From: GWE2-42-39 sp963662895
Lineage (GTDB): Bacteria > Bacteroidota > Bacteroidia > Bacteroidales > Prolixibacteraceae
NCBI GenBank assembly: GCA_963662895.1
Contig: OY759981.1
Coordinates: 496,001 to 560,000, forward strand
Reading direction: 5' to 3'
DNA length: 64,000 nt
In this document: piece by piece, positions 45,422-54,571 of the stretch
How positions within the stretch are numbered: position 1 is the stretch's first letter
How the letters are laid out: each line of letters begins with the position of its first letter
Made by a program: the position numbers and the translations under genes
Notes under the pieces: generated by a model
Seen by the model: only the letters and a program-made list of their open reading frames with translations
Told to the model about the DNA's origin: nothing
Databases searched by the model: none

Positions 45422-47042
45422 GCCTTTTTAAACAATTTGCCCCGCAAGCTCCAAAACAATTTCAGGAGGGGAATAATGCGGTTATATATACCCGTGTATC
45501 ATCGGCTGACCAAGAAGATAATACCAGTTTGGCATCTCAGAAAAGATTCTGTGGGTATATGCTCAAAAAAGAGGACTGAATGTAGTCGGTTATTTTGGTG
45601 GAACATACGAATCTGCCAAAACCGACGACCGCAAAGAATTTAACCGGATACTAACCTTTGTAAAACGTTCAAAAAACATCAACTATGTAATTGTTTATTC
45701 TTATGAGCGTTTTTCCCGTTCAGGTATCGCCGGGGCTTCAATTGCTGATGATTTGTTGAAAAAATACGGGGTAATTACTTTGGCAACCACTCAGGAACTT
45801 GACCCGACAACCCCTGCCGGTTCTTTCCAGCAAAAAATATTATTCCTCTTTGGGCAGATGGATAATGAATTAAGGCGTGATAAGATAGTAGCGGGGATGA
45901 AAGAACGTCTGACAGAGGGATATTGGGTGTGGAGTACTCCCCGCGGCTACGATAACCTGAACCAGGGAAAGGGAAAAGCGTCAGAGCGTAAACTGGTTGT
46001 TAACCGGGAAGGAAAACTATTAAAGAAGGCTTTTGAATGGAAAGCTTATCAACAATTGCCCAATGTTGAGATTGCAAGACGGTTAAATAAAATGGGTATG
46101 AATATATCTGAAAAGCAGATGATAGAGTTGTTTACCAATCCTTTTTATTGTGGCTTAATCGTTAGTAAAATGCTTCCGGGGCAAGTTATTGAAGGGAAAC
46201 ATGAACCATTAATTTCTAGAGAACTATTCTTGAAAGTGCATAATATCCGCCAGGAAAACAGGAGCCATAGTTTTGTGCACGACAGGGATAATGATAATTT
46301 ACCTCTGAAAGTTTTTGTGAAGTGTGACAAATGTAAGCAAACATTGACTGGCTATCTTGTCAAAAAGAAAGGGTTGTATTATTATAAATGCAACACAAAA
46401 GGATGTAAAGTCAATCGAAGTGCCAAGGCTATGCATGAGTTGTTCAGGACAGTTTTAAAATCATTTAAGATAGGAACAGAGGAACTTGATATTATCAGGC
46501 TACAACTGGAAGAGCAAATGGCAGTTTTCTTTAACTCTCAAATAGAAGAATCAAAATCATTAAAAAACAGGTTGATGGAAACTGAAAGAAAATTGGAAGC
46601 TATTGAGGAGCGTTTTGTTATTGGTGAAATTGACCGTGGTCTTTACGATAAATTCAGGCCAAAATATGAAAAGGATTGTTTTGAAATTAAACAGGAACTC
46701 AATAAAACCGGTGGATATAAATCGAACCTTGGAAAGGTAATAGATTTTGCCACAAAAATATGCCTTAACCCATTAGTATTATGGGAGAAATCGAATTTGA
46801 ACAGCAAACGGATATTTCAAAATTTACTGTTCCCTGAAGGAATTATCTATAACCGCGAATCTGACCAATATCGAACTTTCAGGATAAATTCATTCTTCTC
46901 CCTGATTCCGCAAATAGCAAGGAATTTAAAAGGAAATAAAACCGGGGATTCCATCAAATTTGATAAAATCCCCGGTTGGGTGGTGCCACTCGGAATCGAA
47001 CCAAGGACACATGGATTTTCAGTCCATTGCTCTACCAACTGA
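45364..47042 (+). pseudogene. Large serine recombinase, frameshifted
   Basis: The first part (to 45579) has the resolvase opening NAVIYTRVSSADQEDNTSLA with the catalytic Ser; the frame is lost near 45553-45558. The rest is in another frame: YAQKRGLNVVGYFGGTYESA, VIVYSYERFSRSGIAGASIA, the recombinase domain, a zinc ribbon (CDKCKQTLTGYLVKKKGLYY, then CNTKGCK) and a coiled coil. One missing base would restore it. No good start codon remains before the resolvase domain either. The end of the frame runs through the tRNA-Phe terminator and into the tRNA itself, giving the tail VVPLGIEPRTHGFSV. Confidence 0.8.
46940..46977 (-). terminator. Terminator of tRNA-Phe
   Basis: AACCGGGGATT (46940-46950) pairs with AATCCCCGGTT (46967-46977) around a 16-base loop. 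On the minus strand it lies four bases past the tRNA 3' end and is followed by a T-rich run. Confidence 0.85.
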
Positions 47043-47053
47043 GCTATGGCACC
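46981..47053 (-). tRNA. tRNA-Phe (anticodon GAA)
   Basis: The minus strand gives GGTGCCATAGCTCAGTTGG, the anticodon arm GGACTGAAAATCC with GAA, the T arm CTTGGTTCGAATCCGAG, and an acceptor 3' side GGCACC plus A. All four stems close and the discriminator base is A. CCA is not encoded. The serine recombinase pseudogene ends inside it on the opposite strand. Confidence 0.97.
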
Positions 47054-47244
47054 GTTGATTTGCGGGGGCAAATATATATCAAAAATCTGAACTACAAAAT
47101 ATTTTTTTATCTGTTCCCCATTTTTCATTTAATCAATTGGGTAAACGAAACTTACTATTTAAATATTCTCTTTTCTTTTTTTCGCTTGACTTATTTTCTC
47201 AGTAAGGTTTCCTACTTTTGCAGTCCTATAATTTAAGTATTTGC

Positions 47245-48465
47245 ATGCAGCTATATTTTCATACATTAAAGAATGGTATTCGTTTGGTACATCAACAAAT
47301 TGTTTCTCCGGTTAGTCACCTTGGGGTTATTCTGAATACCGGATCGCGTGATGAGGAAATAAACGAACAGGGAATTGCCCATTTTATTGAGCATGTTATT
47401 TTTAAAGGAACAAAAAAGCGAAAAGCCTATCATATTATCAGCCGGATCGAGGATGTAGGGGGAGAATTGAATGCTTATACAACCAAAGAGGAAACTTCTG
47501 TTTATGCAATTTTCCTTAACGAATATTTTGAACGTTCCATGGAACTAATCAGCGATATTCTGATTAACAGCACATTTCCACAGAAAGAACTTGAAAAAGA
47601 AAAAGAGGTGGTAATTGAGGAAATAAACTCGTACAAAGACAGTCCTTCGGATTTAATTTTTGATGAGTTTGAAGAAGTCCTGTTCGACGGCCATCCCATC
47701 GCACGGAATATTCTGGGAACTCCTGAAAATGTAAAGAGTTTCAGCCGGGAAAACATTTTTGACTTCATCTGCCGGAATTATCATACCGACCAGATGGTAC
47801 TAAGCTCAGTTGGTAGCCTGCCATTTGATAAAATAATCCGGTTGACTGAGAAATACTTCGGGCAGATACCGGAAAAAATCAGAAGTAATAAACGATTAGG
47901 GTTCGATCACTATCAGGCCTCGAAACGGATTGTGCAAAAAGATACTTTTCAGACTCACTGCATCATCGGGAATATTGCCTACGACCACCAGAATCCGCGC
48001 CGTATCGGCATGGTGTTACTGAATAATATTTTGGGAGGGCAGTCGATGAACTCGCGGTTAAACCTGGCTTTACGGGAACGTAATGGTCTGGCGTACAATA
48101 TCGAATCGAATTATACAGCTTATTCAGATACCGGTCAGTTCAGTATTTATTTTGGTACTGATAAAGAAAACCTCGACAGGGCGATTAGCCTGGTTCAAAA
48201 AGAAATCAAACAATTAAAAAACAAGGAACTTGGTTTACAACAATTAATAAAAGCCAAGAAACAACTGATTGGGCAATTGGCTATTTCGAACGAAAACAGG
48301 GAAGACCTGATGCTTTCAATAGGGAAAAGTTATTTGTTATACGACCATGTGGACAATCTCCAACAGGTATACGAAAAAATAAATAGGCTTACCAGCCGTG
48401 AAATTCAGGAAATCTCTAATGAGATTTTTGAAGAATCGCAAACCAGCATTTTAATTTATCACTAG
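47245..48465 (+). CDS. M16 family zinc metallopeptidase (processing-peptidase-like)
   Basis: 406 residues from the ATG at 47245 (MQLYFHTLKNGIRLVHQQIV); an upstream start at 47218 falls in the promoter. The inverted zinc motif HFIEH (about 54-58) is followed by the distal Glu in EKEKEVVIEEINSYKDSP (about 124-141). The C-terminal half has the inactive M16_C domain (NNILGGQSMNSRLNLALRER). No signal peptide is obvious. A TACTTTTG box at 47213-47220 is a probable -7 element. The O-methyltransferase gene follows after one base, so the two are an operon. Confidence 0.9.
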   Translation: MQLYFHTLKNGIRLVHQQIVSPVSHLGVILNTGSRDEEINEQGIAHFIEHVIFKGTKKRKAYHIISRIEDVGGELNAYTTKEETSVYAIFLNEYFERSMELISDILINSTFPQKELEKEKEVVIEEINSYKDSPSDLIFDEFEEVLFDGHPIARNILGTPENVKSFSRENIFDFICRNYHTDQMVLSSVGSLPFDKIIRLTEKYFGQIPEKIRSNKRLGFDHYQASKRIVQKDTFQTHCIIGNIAYDHQNPRRIGMVLLNNILGGQSMNSRLNLALRERNGLAYNIESNYTAYSDTGQFSIYFGTDKENLDRAISLVQKEIKQLKNKELGLQQLIKAKKQLIGQLAISNENREDLMLSIGKSYLLYDHVDNLQQVYEKINRLTSREIQEISNEIFEESQTSILIYH

Positions 48466-48466
48466 G

Positions 48467-49111
48467 ATGACCGGATCAAGGGCACTGGAGAAATATATTT
48501 TAGACCATATTTCAGAAGAAGAACCTTATCTTTCTGAACTGGATCGTGAAACTCATCTGAACGCATTGAGACCCCGCATGCTTTCAGGTCATTTGCAAGG
48601 AAAAATTCTTAGTATGTTAAGCTCGATGATTGCTCCTGAAAACATTCTGGAAATCGGCACTTTTACTGGTTATTCGGCAATATGCCTGGCTCAGGGGTTA
48701 AAAACCGGGGGACACCTTCACACCATCGAACTGAACGATGAACTTGAACTGATTTCCAAAAGGTATTTTAAAAAGGCCGATCTTGATAAAACAATTATTC
48801 AATATTCAGGGGATGCCCTGCATATTATTCCAACACTGGAACTACATTTCGAATTAGTTTTTATCGATGGGAATAAACGGGAATATTCCACCTACTACAA
48901 AATGATATTCGCGAAAATACCGGTAGGTGGATATATTATTGCTGACAATACCCTGTGGAATGGAAAAGTTGCAGATGGAAAAGGGGTAAATGACGAACAA
49001 ACCAAAGGGATATTGGCATTCAATGAAATGGTAAAAAATGATTCCCGTGTCGAAAAGGTTATCCTTCCTATACGCGATGGGATGACTATTATTCGAAAAA
49101 CATCAGATTAA
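48467..49111 (+). CDS. SAM-dependent O-methyltransferase (class I, methyltransf_3 type)
   Basis: 214 residues. The SAM site is ILEIGTFTGYSAICLAQGL (about 64-82), followed by HTIELNDELELISKRYF and, at the metal-binding region, LVFIDGNKREYSTYYK and YIIADNTLWNGKV, as in catechol O-methyltransferase-like proteins. The substrate is unknown. It begins one base after the M16 stop. A terminator follows at 49130-49149. Confidence 0.9.
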   Translation: MTGSRALEKYILDHISEEEPYLSELDRETHLNALRPRMLSGHLQGKILSMLSSMIAPENILEIGTFTGYSAICLAQGLKTGGHLHTIELNDELELISKRYFKKADLDKTIIQYSGDALHIIPTLELHFELVFIDGNKREYSTYYKMIFAKIPVGGYIIADNTLWNGKVADGKGVNDEQTKGILAFNEMVKNDSRVEKVILPIRDGMTIIRKTSD

Positions 49112-49129
49112 CAGGACGTTGCATAAAAA

Positions 49130-49149
49130 AAGCGGGCCACTGCCCGCTT
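49130..49149. terminator. Bidirectional rho-independent terminator
   Basis: AAGCGGGC (49130-49137) pairs with GCCCGCTT (49142-49149) around CACT, with an A-run before and T-rich sequence after. It separates the plus-strand operon from the convergent minus-strand division cluster. Confidence 0.85.
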
Positions 49150-49265
49150 AATTTTAATTTTCCACCCCAAACGCACCGGGTTTCAGGACGAAACCCTTGC
49201 GTTAATATTGTAAAGATAACACCAAATAATTAAAAAATCCAAATATCTGGCAAAAAAATCTCAAA

Positions 49266-49715
49266 TTAATTTAGCATTTTTTTCACTTTGTCGGCGATAT
49301 CTTTCCCTTCGGCCTTGCCTGCAAGGATTTTCGAGGCTATACCCATTACTTTTCCCATGTCTTTCATTCCTGAGGCACCAGTCTGTTCAACGATTTGTTT
49401 TACTGCTTTTATTAAATCCTCATCGCTTAGCATTGCAGGCAAGTACGATTCAAATACTTTCACCTGTCCCATCTCCTGTTGGTACAGGTCATCGCGTCCC
49501 TGTTCCTTATAAATATTTGCTGAATCTTTTCCTTGTTTCGCAAGTTTTTGGATTATTTTTAACACTTCCGGGTCGGCAAGGTCTCCACTAGCCCCTGTAG
49601 CCGTTCTTGCTTCAAGCAGTACTTTTTTTATACCCCTCAGGGCTTCCAGTTTTTCTTTCTCGCGTGCCTTCATGGCCGCTTTGATATCTTCGTTGATTTG
49701 TTCAAATAAACTCAT
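49266..49715 (-). CDS. GatB/YqeY domain protein
   Basis: 149 residues from the ATG at 49715 (MSLFEQINEDIKAAMKAREK); the longer frame back to 49796 overlaps ftsZ and adds a non-conserved extension. It has the YqeY fold marks EALRGIKKVLLEARTATGA and MKDMGKVMGIASKILAGKAE. The domain resembles the tail of GatB and may bind tRNA, but the role is unproven. It is the last gene of the division cluster, 77 bases past ftsZ. Confidence 0.88.
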   Translation of the reverse strand: MSLFEQINEDIKAAMKAREKEKLEALRGIKKVLLEARTATGASGDLADPEVLKIIQKLAKQGKDSANIYKEQGRDDLYQQEMGQVKVFESYLPAMLSDEDLIKAVKQIVEQTGASGMKDMGKVMGIASKILAGKAEGKDIADKVKKMLN

Positions 49716-49792
49716 ATTCATTTTTTTTATTCGTGAATAAATTTTAAATAAACTCCTATTTTCAGATCTACAGAAAGGCAATTCTGTGTGTT

Positions 49793-51220
49793 TCAATCTA
49801 CATTATCATGCAGGTATGAGTTGTTATCGCGTAAAACGATATTGTTGTCGTCATCGGGAGAAAGCGAAAAACGTGAAAGTTTTTGTTCGATTTTTTTCTG
49901 TAAGCCTTTCAATTTAATTTTTTTACGACGATAAGCCGGGATATTTTCCAATTCATCCACCATTTCTTCTGATGACTCGGCATAATCAATTTTCACAGAG
50001 ACATCGGGTTCTGATTCGGGTTGAACTTTCCGTTTCCCGTATAAATTATCAAACTCATCCGGTTCTTCTGAATTGATTTCGAACTCAAAAGTCTGTTGTT
50101 TAGTTTGCGGTTCCACATATTTTTCAGATTCATTTTTTTCCTTGGTCAACAGACGGGTACCCGGCATTTTTTGTACAGAATTATCGACCAAGGTGTGATA
50201 TGTTTTCTCTGGTTGTTTGGCTGCTACCATCTCGGGAATACTACTGGTACTGAAACCTGTTGCAATCACAGTCACCGAGATTTCATCGTCGAGGGTTTCA
50301 TCTACTCCATTTCCCCAAATCAAATCCGCGTCATTACCGGCTTTGTCTTGTACGTAATCCGTAACATCGCCGATTTCGTCCATAGTAACTTCTTTTTCTC
50401 CTGAAGTAATATTGAGTAGAATATTTTTTGCACCGTCGATATTATTGTTGTTCAGAAGCGGTGAATTCAATGCTTCCTCAATAGCCCTTAGTGCACGATT
50501 TTCCCCACTTGCCCTGGCCGATCCCATGATAGCCACGCCACTACTTCGCATAACTGTATGTACATCAGCAAAATCCACATTTATATATCCGGGGACCGTG
50601 ATAATTTCCGCGATACCTTTAGCTGCAATGGTCAATACATTATCGGCTTTGGCAAATGCTTCGGAAATGGTACTGTCTCCATACATCTCACGAATACGTT
50701 CGTTGTTGATTACCAATAACGAATCGACATGCTTTTCCATGGCCGCAATTCCGTCGATTGCCTGTTTTATGCGCCGACGTCCTTCGTTACGGAAAGGTAT
50801 TGTTACGATACCGACCGTTAATATACCCAGTTCTCGGGCAGCTTCAGCAATTACCGGGGCTCCCCCTGTACCGGTACCACCCCCCATCCCGGCAGTAATA
50901 AAGACCATTTTTGTATTTTCCGCCAACACTTTTTTTACATCGTCAATGTTTTCAATAGCAGCTTCACGGCCGATTTCGGGTTTATTACCTGCCCCGCGGC
51001 CCTCGGTCAATGATGAGCCCAATTGTATCTTGACAGGGACCTGACTGTGGCCCAATGCCTGCGAATCGGTATTGCAAATCATAAAGTTCACATCTTTAAT
51101 GCCTTGTGCACACATATGGTTAACGGCATTACCCCCGCCACCTCCAACACCAATAACTTTAATGATAGAACCACTACTTTGGTCTAAATTAAAATTCATT
51201 ATATCATTCGACATACGCAT
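49793..51220 (-). CDS. ftsZ: Cell division GTPase FtsZ (distal copy, with IPAY tail)
   Basis: 475 residues. The GTPase core has the GVGGGGGNAVNHM nucleotide loop, GGGTGTG (T4, about 108-114) and NVDFADVHTVM (T7, with the catalytic Asp). A long variable linker (about 320-430) ends in ENIPAYRRKKIKL, which looks like the C-terminal FtsA/ZipA-binding peptide, although a 40-residue basic/acidic tail follows. FtsZ polymerises into the division ring. It lies 29 bases downstream of a second ftsZ. I take this copy as the canonical one because it alone has the binding peptide. Confidence 0.95.
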   Translation of the reverse strand: MRMSNDIMNFNLDQSSGSIIKVIGVGGGGGNAVNHMCAQGIKDVNFMICNTDSQALGHSQVPVKIQLGSSLTEGRGAGNKPEIGREAAIENIDDVKKVLAENTKMVFITAGMGGGTGTGGAPVIAEAARELGILTVGIVTIPFRNEGRRRIKQAIDGIAAMEKHVDSLLVINNERIREMYGDSTISEAFAKADNVLTIAAKGIAEIITVPGYINVDFADVHTVMRSSGVAIMGSARASGENRALRAIEEALNSPLLNNNNIDGAKNILLNITSGEKEVTMDEIGDVTDYVQDKAGNDADLIWGNGVDETLDDEISVTVIATGFSTSSIPEMVAAKQPEKTYHTLVDNSVQKMPGTRLLTKEKNESEKYVEPQTKQQTFEFEINSEEPDEFDNLYGKRKVQPESEPDVSVKIDYAESSEEMVDELENIPAYRRKKIKLKGLQKKIEQKLSRFSLSPDDDNNIVLRDNNSYLHDNVD

Positions 51221-51249
51221 TCATTTTTCTGTTTAATCCGATTATTTCT

Positions 51250-52509
51250 TTATTCATCCGAAAGAGATACGTCATTGTCCTCAAAAAAACGGGTAAACTG
51301 ACGATGGAACCAACTATCCAGATTCCCATTATCCCGGACATTATCAGAGATTAATTCTTTTTTCTTCTTTTTCTTTTCTATTTTCCTGTTTACAATATTA
51401 TTTATCGTTTGTCCTATTTCGTTTTCATTTATGAAAGTTTTTTCTTCAATTTCTGCTTCTCCTAAATTGATAGCCGGTTCATTGTCTTCCAGTTGAAATT
51501 CGGTTTTTGTTTTTTCTTTCTGAAACAGCTTATTCGGATTGGTATTGAAGCCTGTTGCAATAATGGTAACGCTGATTTTCGGTCCCAGCTTTTCATCAAA
51601 ACCATTTCCCCAAATGATGTTGGCATCCTGTCCGGCTGCCTTCTGGAGGTATTCAATAATTTCACCGATTTCGCCCATTGTAATTTCATTTTCACCGGAA
51701 ATAATATTCAGCAGGATATCCTTGGTCCCGTTGATGTCATTACTATCGAGCAAAGGTGAATCAAGCGCTGCTTTTATAGCCTGCATCGCACGGTTGTCGC
51801 CTTCAGCAAAGCCTGTTCCCATCAGGAATACGCCACTTCCTGCCATCACGGTGCTTACGTCGGCAAAATCGATATTGATATTTCCATGTAATGTAATAAT
51901 TTCTGCTACTCCTTTTACTGCGGTGGTAATAATGTCATCGGCCTTTTTAAACGCAATGGAAGCCGGCAGGTCACCATATATTTTGTGTAGCTTTTCGTTG
52001 CTGACGACCAGCATGCTGTCGACGTAATCCTTCAATTTGTCCACTCCGTCAAGCGCCTGATGAAAACGACGTTTTCCCTCGGCAGGCGAAGGAATAGTAA
52101 CCACCGCAATGGTAAGTATATCAAGTTCGCGAGCCAGCCTGGCAACTACAGGGGTAGCTCCTGTTCCGGTGCCACCTCCCAACCCGGCTGTAATGAACAG
52201 CATCTTGGTTGATCCTTCGAGCACCAAACGCAGGTCGTCCAGGTTTTCGATGGCTGCCTGTTCTCCCTGTTCCGGCTGGTTACCTGCCCCACGTCCTTCG
52301 GTCAGGGTAACCCCCAACTGCACTTTTACAGGAACCTGGCTTTCCTGCAAAGCCTGAGAATCAGTGTTACAAATTATAAAATCAACTCCTTTAATACCTT
52401 CTTCGAGCATATGGTTCACGGCATTACTGCCACCCCCGCCAATGCCAATTACCTTAATAATGGACGAAGCCGTCTGTTGTAACCCAAAATTGATAATATC
52501 GTCGTTCAT
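51250..52509 (-). CDS. Second FtsZ paralogue (proximal copy)
   Basis: 419 residues, clearly FtsZ: GIGGGGSNAVNHMLEEG, GGGTGTG (T4) and NIDFADVSTVM (T7) are intact, so GTP binding and hydrolysis should be possible. It differs from the distal copy throughout. Its C-terminal tail has a Lys/Glu-rich stretch (NRKIEKKKKKKELISD) and ends WFHRQFTRFFEDNDVSLSDE, with no IPAY-type FtsA-binding motif. It sits between ftsA and the canonical ftsZ, 23 bases from ftsA. It may co-polymerise with FtsZ or regulate it. Confidence 0.9.
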   Translation of the reverse strand: MNDDIINFGLQQTASSIIKVIGIGGGGSNAVNHMLEEGIKGVDFIICNTDSQALQESQVPVKVQLGVTLTEGRGAGNQPEQGEQAAIENLDDLRLVLEGSTKMLFITAGLGGGTGTGATPVVARLARELDILTIAVVTIPSPAEGKRRFHQALDGVDKLKDYVDSMLVVSNEKLHKIYGDLPASIAFKKADDIITTAVKGVAEIITLHGNINIDFADVSTVMAGSGVFLMGTGFAEGDNRAMQAIKAALDSPLLDSNDINGTKDILLNIISGENEITMGEIGEIIEYLQKAAGQDANIIWGNGFDEKLGPKISVTIIATGFNTNPNKLFQKEKTKTEFQLEDNEPAINLGEAEIEEKTFINENEIGQTINNIVNRKIEKKKKKKELISDNVRDNGNLDSWFHRQFTRFFEDNDVSLSDE

Positions 52510-52532
52510 AGTCCTGACGAATTTTAATTATA

Positions 52533-53816
52533 CTAAAACATTTCCGTATCCTGATCATCGTCGAAAAACATGGTCACCTGCCTGGCTACCTGCTTTTTTA
52601 CCTGGCTAAAGAAACCTTCTTCTGAATCTTTTTTCTTCTTTTTTCGAACTGGTTTTTTGATCCCTTCTTCATCATTTACAGCCATTGTGAGCAATCCGAG
52701 TACCGTTCCGTAACGCGGATCTTCCAACTCTTTCCATCCTGAAATAAATCTCACGTTCGGAACCCCTTTACGAACATCCAGGCCGGTTCGAAATTTGATC
52801 AGTTGATTCAGGTTGGGCATCATGGAAGTCCCGCCTGTAATAACAATTCCGGCCCCTACTTTATCTAAATAACCCGAATTTTCAAGCTGATAATAAAAAG
52901 CCTCAATAATTTCTTCCATCCGGGCCTGAATAATAAAAGCAAGACTCTTAAAAGATATTTCCTTGGGTTCCCATCCGGAAATACCCGGAATAGTAACCAC
53001 CTTGTCTTCTGGAGCAAAATCACCCATGGCCTGTCCAAATTGTATCTTTAACGATTCGGCCTGGCGTAGCAGAATGGAACATCCTTCTTTTATGTCGTGA
53101 GTGATTACATTACCTGCAAACGGGATAACCGAGGAATAACAAAGGACACTGTCGTAATAAATCGACATTTTTGTTGTTCCACCACCAATATCAAGTAATA
53201 CTACCCCTGCTTCTTTTTCATCCTCGGAAAGAACCACTTCCGAAGATGCAATCGGATCGACAATAACCTTTTTCAAACGAATACCTGCCCGGTCGAAGCA
53301 TTTCTGAATATTCATTTCGTATTGTTCGGGGGCAACATGTAACTTAAAGCTAGCTTCCAATTTTTCACCGGTGATGCCGACCGGGTTCATGATACCGGCC
53401 TCATTATCGATTGTAAACAATTGCGGGTTTATATGGTAAATCTTAGATCCCTCCCGAAGAGGAACCTGAACGGCCTGCCGGAACATCTGGTCAACGTCTT
53501 CTTCCGAAACAACACTACCAGGGATCAGGTATTTCTGGACTTTCGCACTGAGCGTTTTCAATTGTTGACCAGTAAGGTTCACATACACCTGTTCGATGTC
53601 ACCGTCAAACAAATCTTCGGCTTTACGAACAGCTTCGCTGATAGCCGCGTAAGCTTCATCGATGTTCAGCACTGCCCCTCGCTTAACTCCTTGCGACATA
53701 CTTTGTCCTAACCCGACAATTTCAATTTTACCTTCCTCATTTCTCTTCCCGGCAACGGCAACTATCTTGGTAGTGCCAATGTCAACTGCTGCAAAAATTT
53801 GTTCGCTTCTGGCCAT
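52533..53816 (-). CDS. ftsA: Cell division protein FtsA
   Basis: 427 residues, an actin-like ATPase that tethers FtsZ to the membrane. VDIGTTKIVAVAG (about 12-24) and VLLDIGGGTTKMSIY (phosphate loops) and GIVITGGTSMMPN are the ATPase motifs. After a Lys-rich linker (KKPVRKKKKKDSEEGF) the C-terminus ends in an amphipathic helix (FFSQVKKQVARQVTMFFDDD) suited to membrane binding. It follows ftsQ after 5 bases. Confidence 0.95.
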   Translation of the reverse strand: MARSEQIFAAVDIGTTKIVAVAGKRNEEGKIEIVGLGQSMSQGVKRGAVLNIDEAYAAISEAVRKAEDLFDGDIEQVYVNLTGQQLKTLSAKVQKYLIPGSVVSEEDVDQMFRQAVQVPLREGSKIYHINPQLFTIDNEAGIMNPVGITGEKLEASFKLHVAPEQYEMNIQKCFDRAGIRLKKVIVDPIASSEVVLSEDEKEAGVVLLDIGGGTTKMSIYYDSVLCYSSVIPFAGNVITHDIKEGCSILLRQAESLKIQFGQAMGDFAPEDKVVTIPGISGWEPKEISFKSLAFIIQARMEEIIEAFYYQLENSGYLDKVGAGIVITGGTSMMPNLNQLIKFRTGLDVRKGVPNVRFISGWKELEDPRYGTVLGLLTMAVNDEEGIKKPVRKKKKKDSEEGFFSQVKKQVARQVTMFFDDDQDTEMF

Positions 53817-53821
53817 GATTT

Positions 53822-54571
53822 TCAGCTTTTATTACAAACAACCTGGTTCTTATACTTTAAATTGATAGTTTTATATTTATCCCAGCCGGTTTTGCTAAAA
53901 CCCTGCTGGTACACTGCTTTTAAATTCCGTAGTTTTTCCCGGTAATTTCCGGTCGTGCCAAATTCTATCAAGTGATCGCCTACCCGGGGAACCACCAGTA
54001 ATTCCTTTTTCGGTGTTACAAAAATTTGTTCGATCTGTGCTTTCCAAAACGGATCAGAATAAATAAAACCTGCAAACGGAAGTAACTCACGGGTGGCATA
54101 TTCACTGGTAATGGTTCCCGATACCACCGGTACCCTGACCGTATATTTATCTGAAGCCGGTATTTTTATTCCCTCCCTATCAAGGTAATAGTCGGATTCC
54201 CCTGTTTTAATTCTGACAATTGGGATACGTTCCTCAATTTCAACAACAAGTTTTCCTGTAAAACGAAGTGATTTCCCTTCTATCTTTCGGTATATTTCCA
54301 CATTACTGATATTTTCCACAGCCCGGAGTTTTTGTTCCAGTGCTTCGGTATTAATTTGTTTCAGTTTTTTACCGAAAATGCTGTTATCAGCTTTCTTAAC
54401 CAGCTCCAGAATATCGTCTTCCTGCAAAAAGCGGGGGGATCCTTCAATAATATGTACTAAAACACTCTGGCATTTGATATTATCCGCTTTACGAGAGGTA
54501 AACCATACTGTAAAGCCCAGAAATCCACCCAGAAGTAACCATGCTAATATTTTCAGGATCGTTTTAAACAT
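53822..54571 (-). CDS. ftsQ: Cell division protein FtsQ/DivIB
   Basis: 249 residues. One N-terminal membrane helix (ILAWLLLGGFLGFTVWF, about 7-23) is followed by a periplasmic POTRA-like domain (LVHIIEGSPRFLQEDDILEL) and the FtsQ beta domain (RIPIVRIKTGESDYYLDREG). Sequence identity in this family is low, but gene order murC-ftsQ-ftsA supports the call. The start overlaps the end of murC by 8 bases. Confidence 0.88.
   Translation of the reverse strand: MFKTILKILAWLLLGGFLGFTVWFTSRKADNIKCQSVLVHIIEGSPRFLQEDDILELVKKADNSIFGKKLKQINTEALEQKLRAVENISNVEIYRKIEGKSLRFTGKLVVEIEERIPIVRIKTGESDYYLDREGIKIPASDKYTVRVPVVSGTITSEYATRELLPFAGFIYSDPFWKAQIEQIFVTPKKELLVVPRVGDHLIEFGTTGNYREKLRNLKAVYQQGFSKTGWDKYKTINLKYKNQVVCNKS

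Noticed and set aside
46940..47042. A real C-terminal domain in the recombinase tail (VVPLGIEPRTHGFSV)
   Set aside because: This is the antisense translation of the tRNA-Phe gene and its terminator, a well-known artefact.
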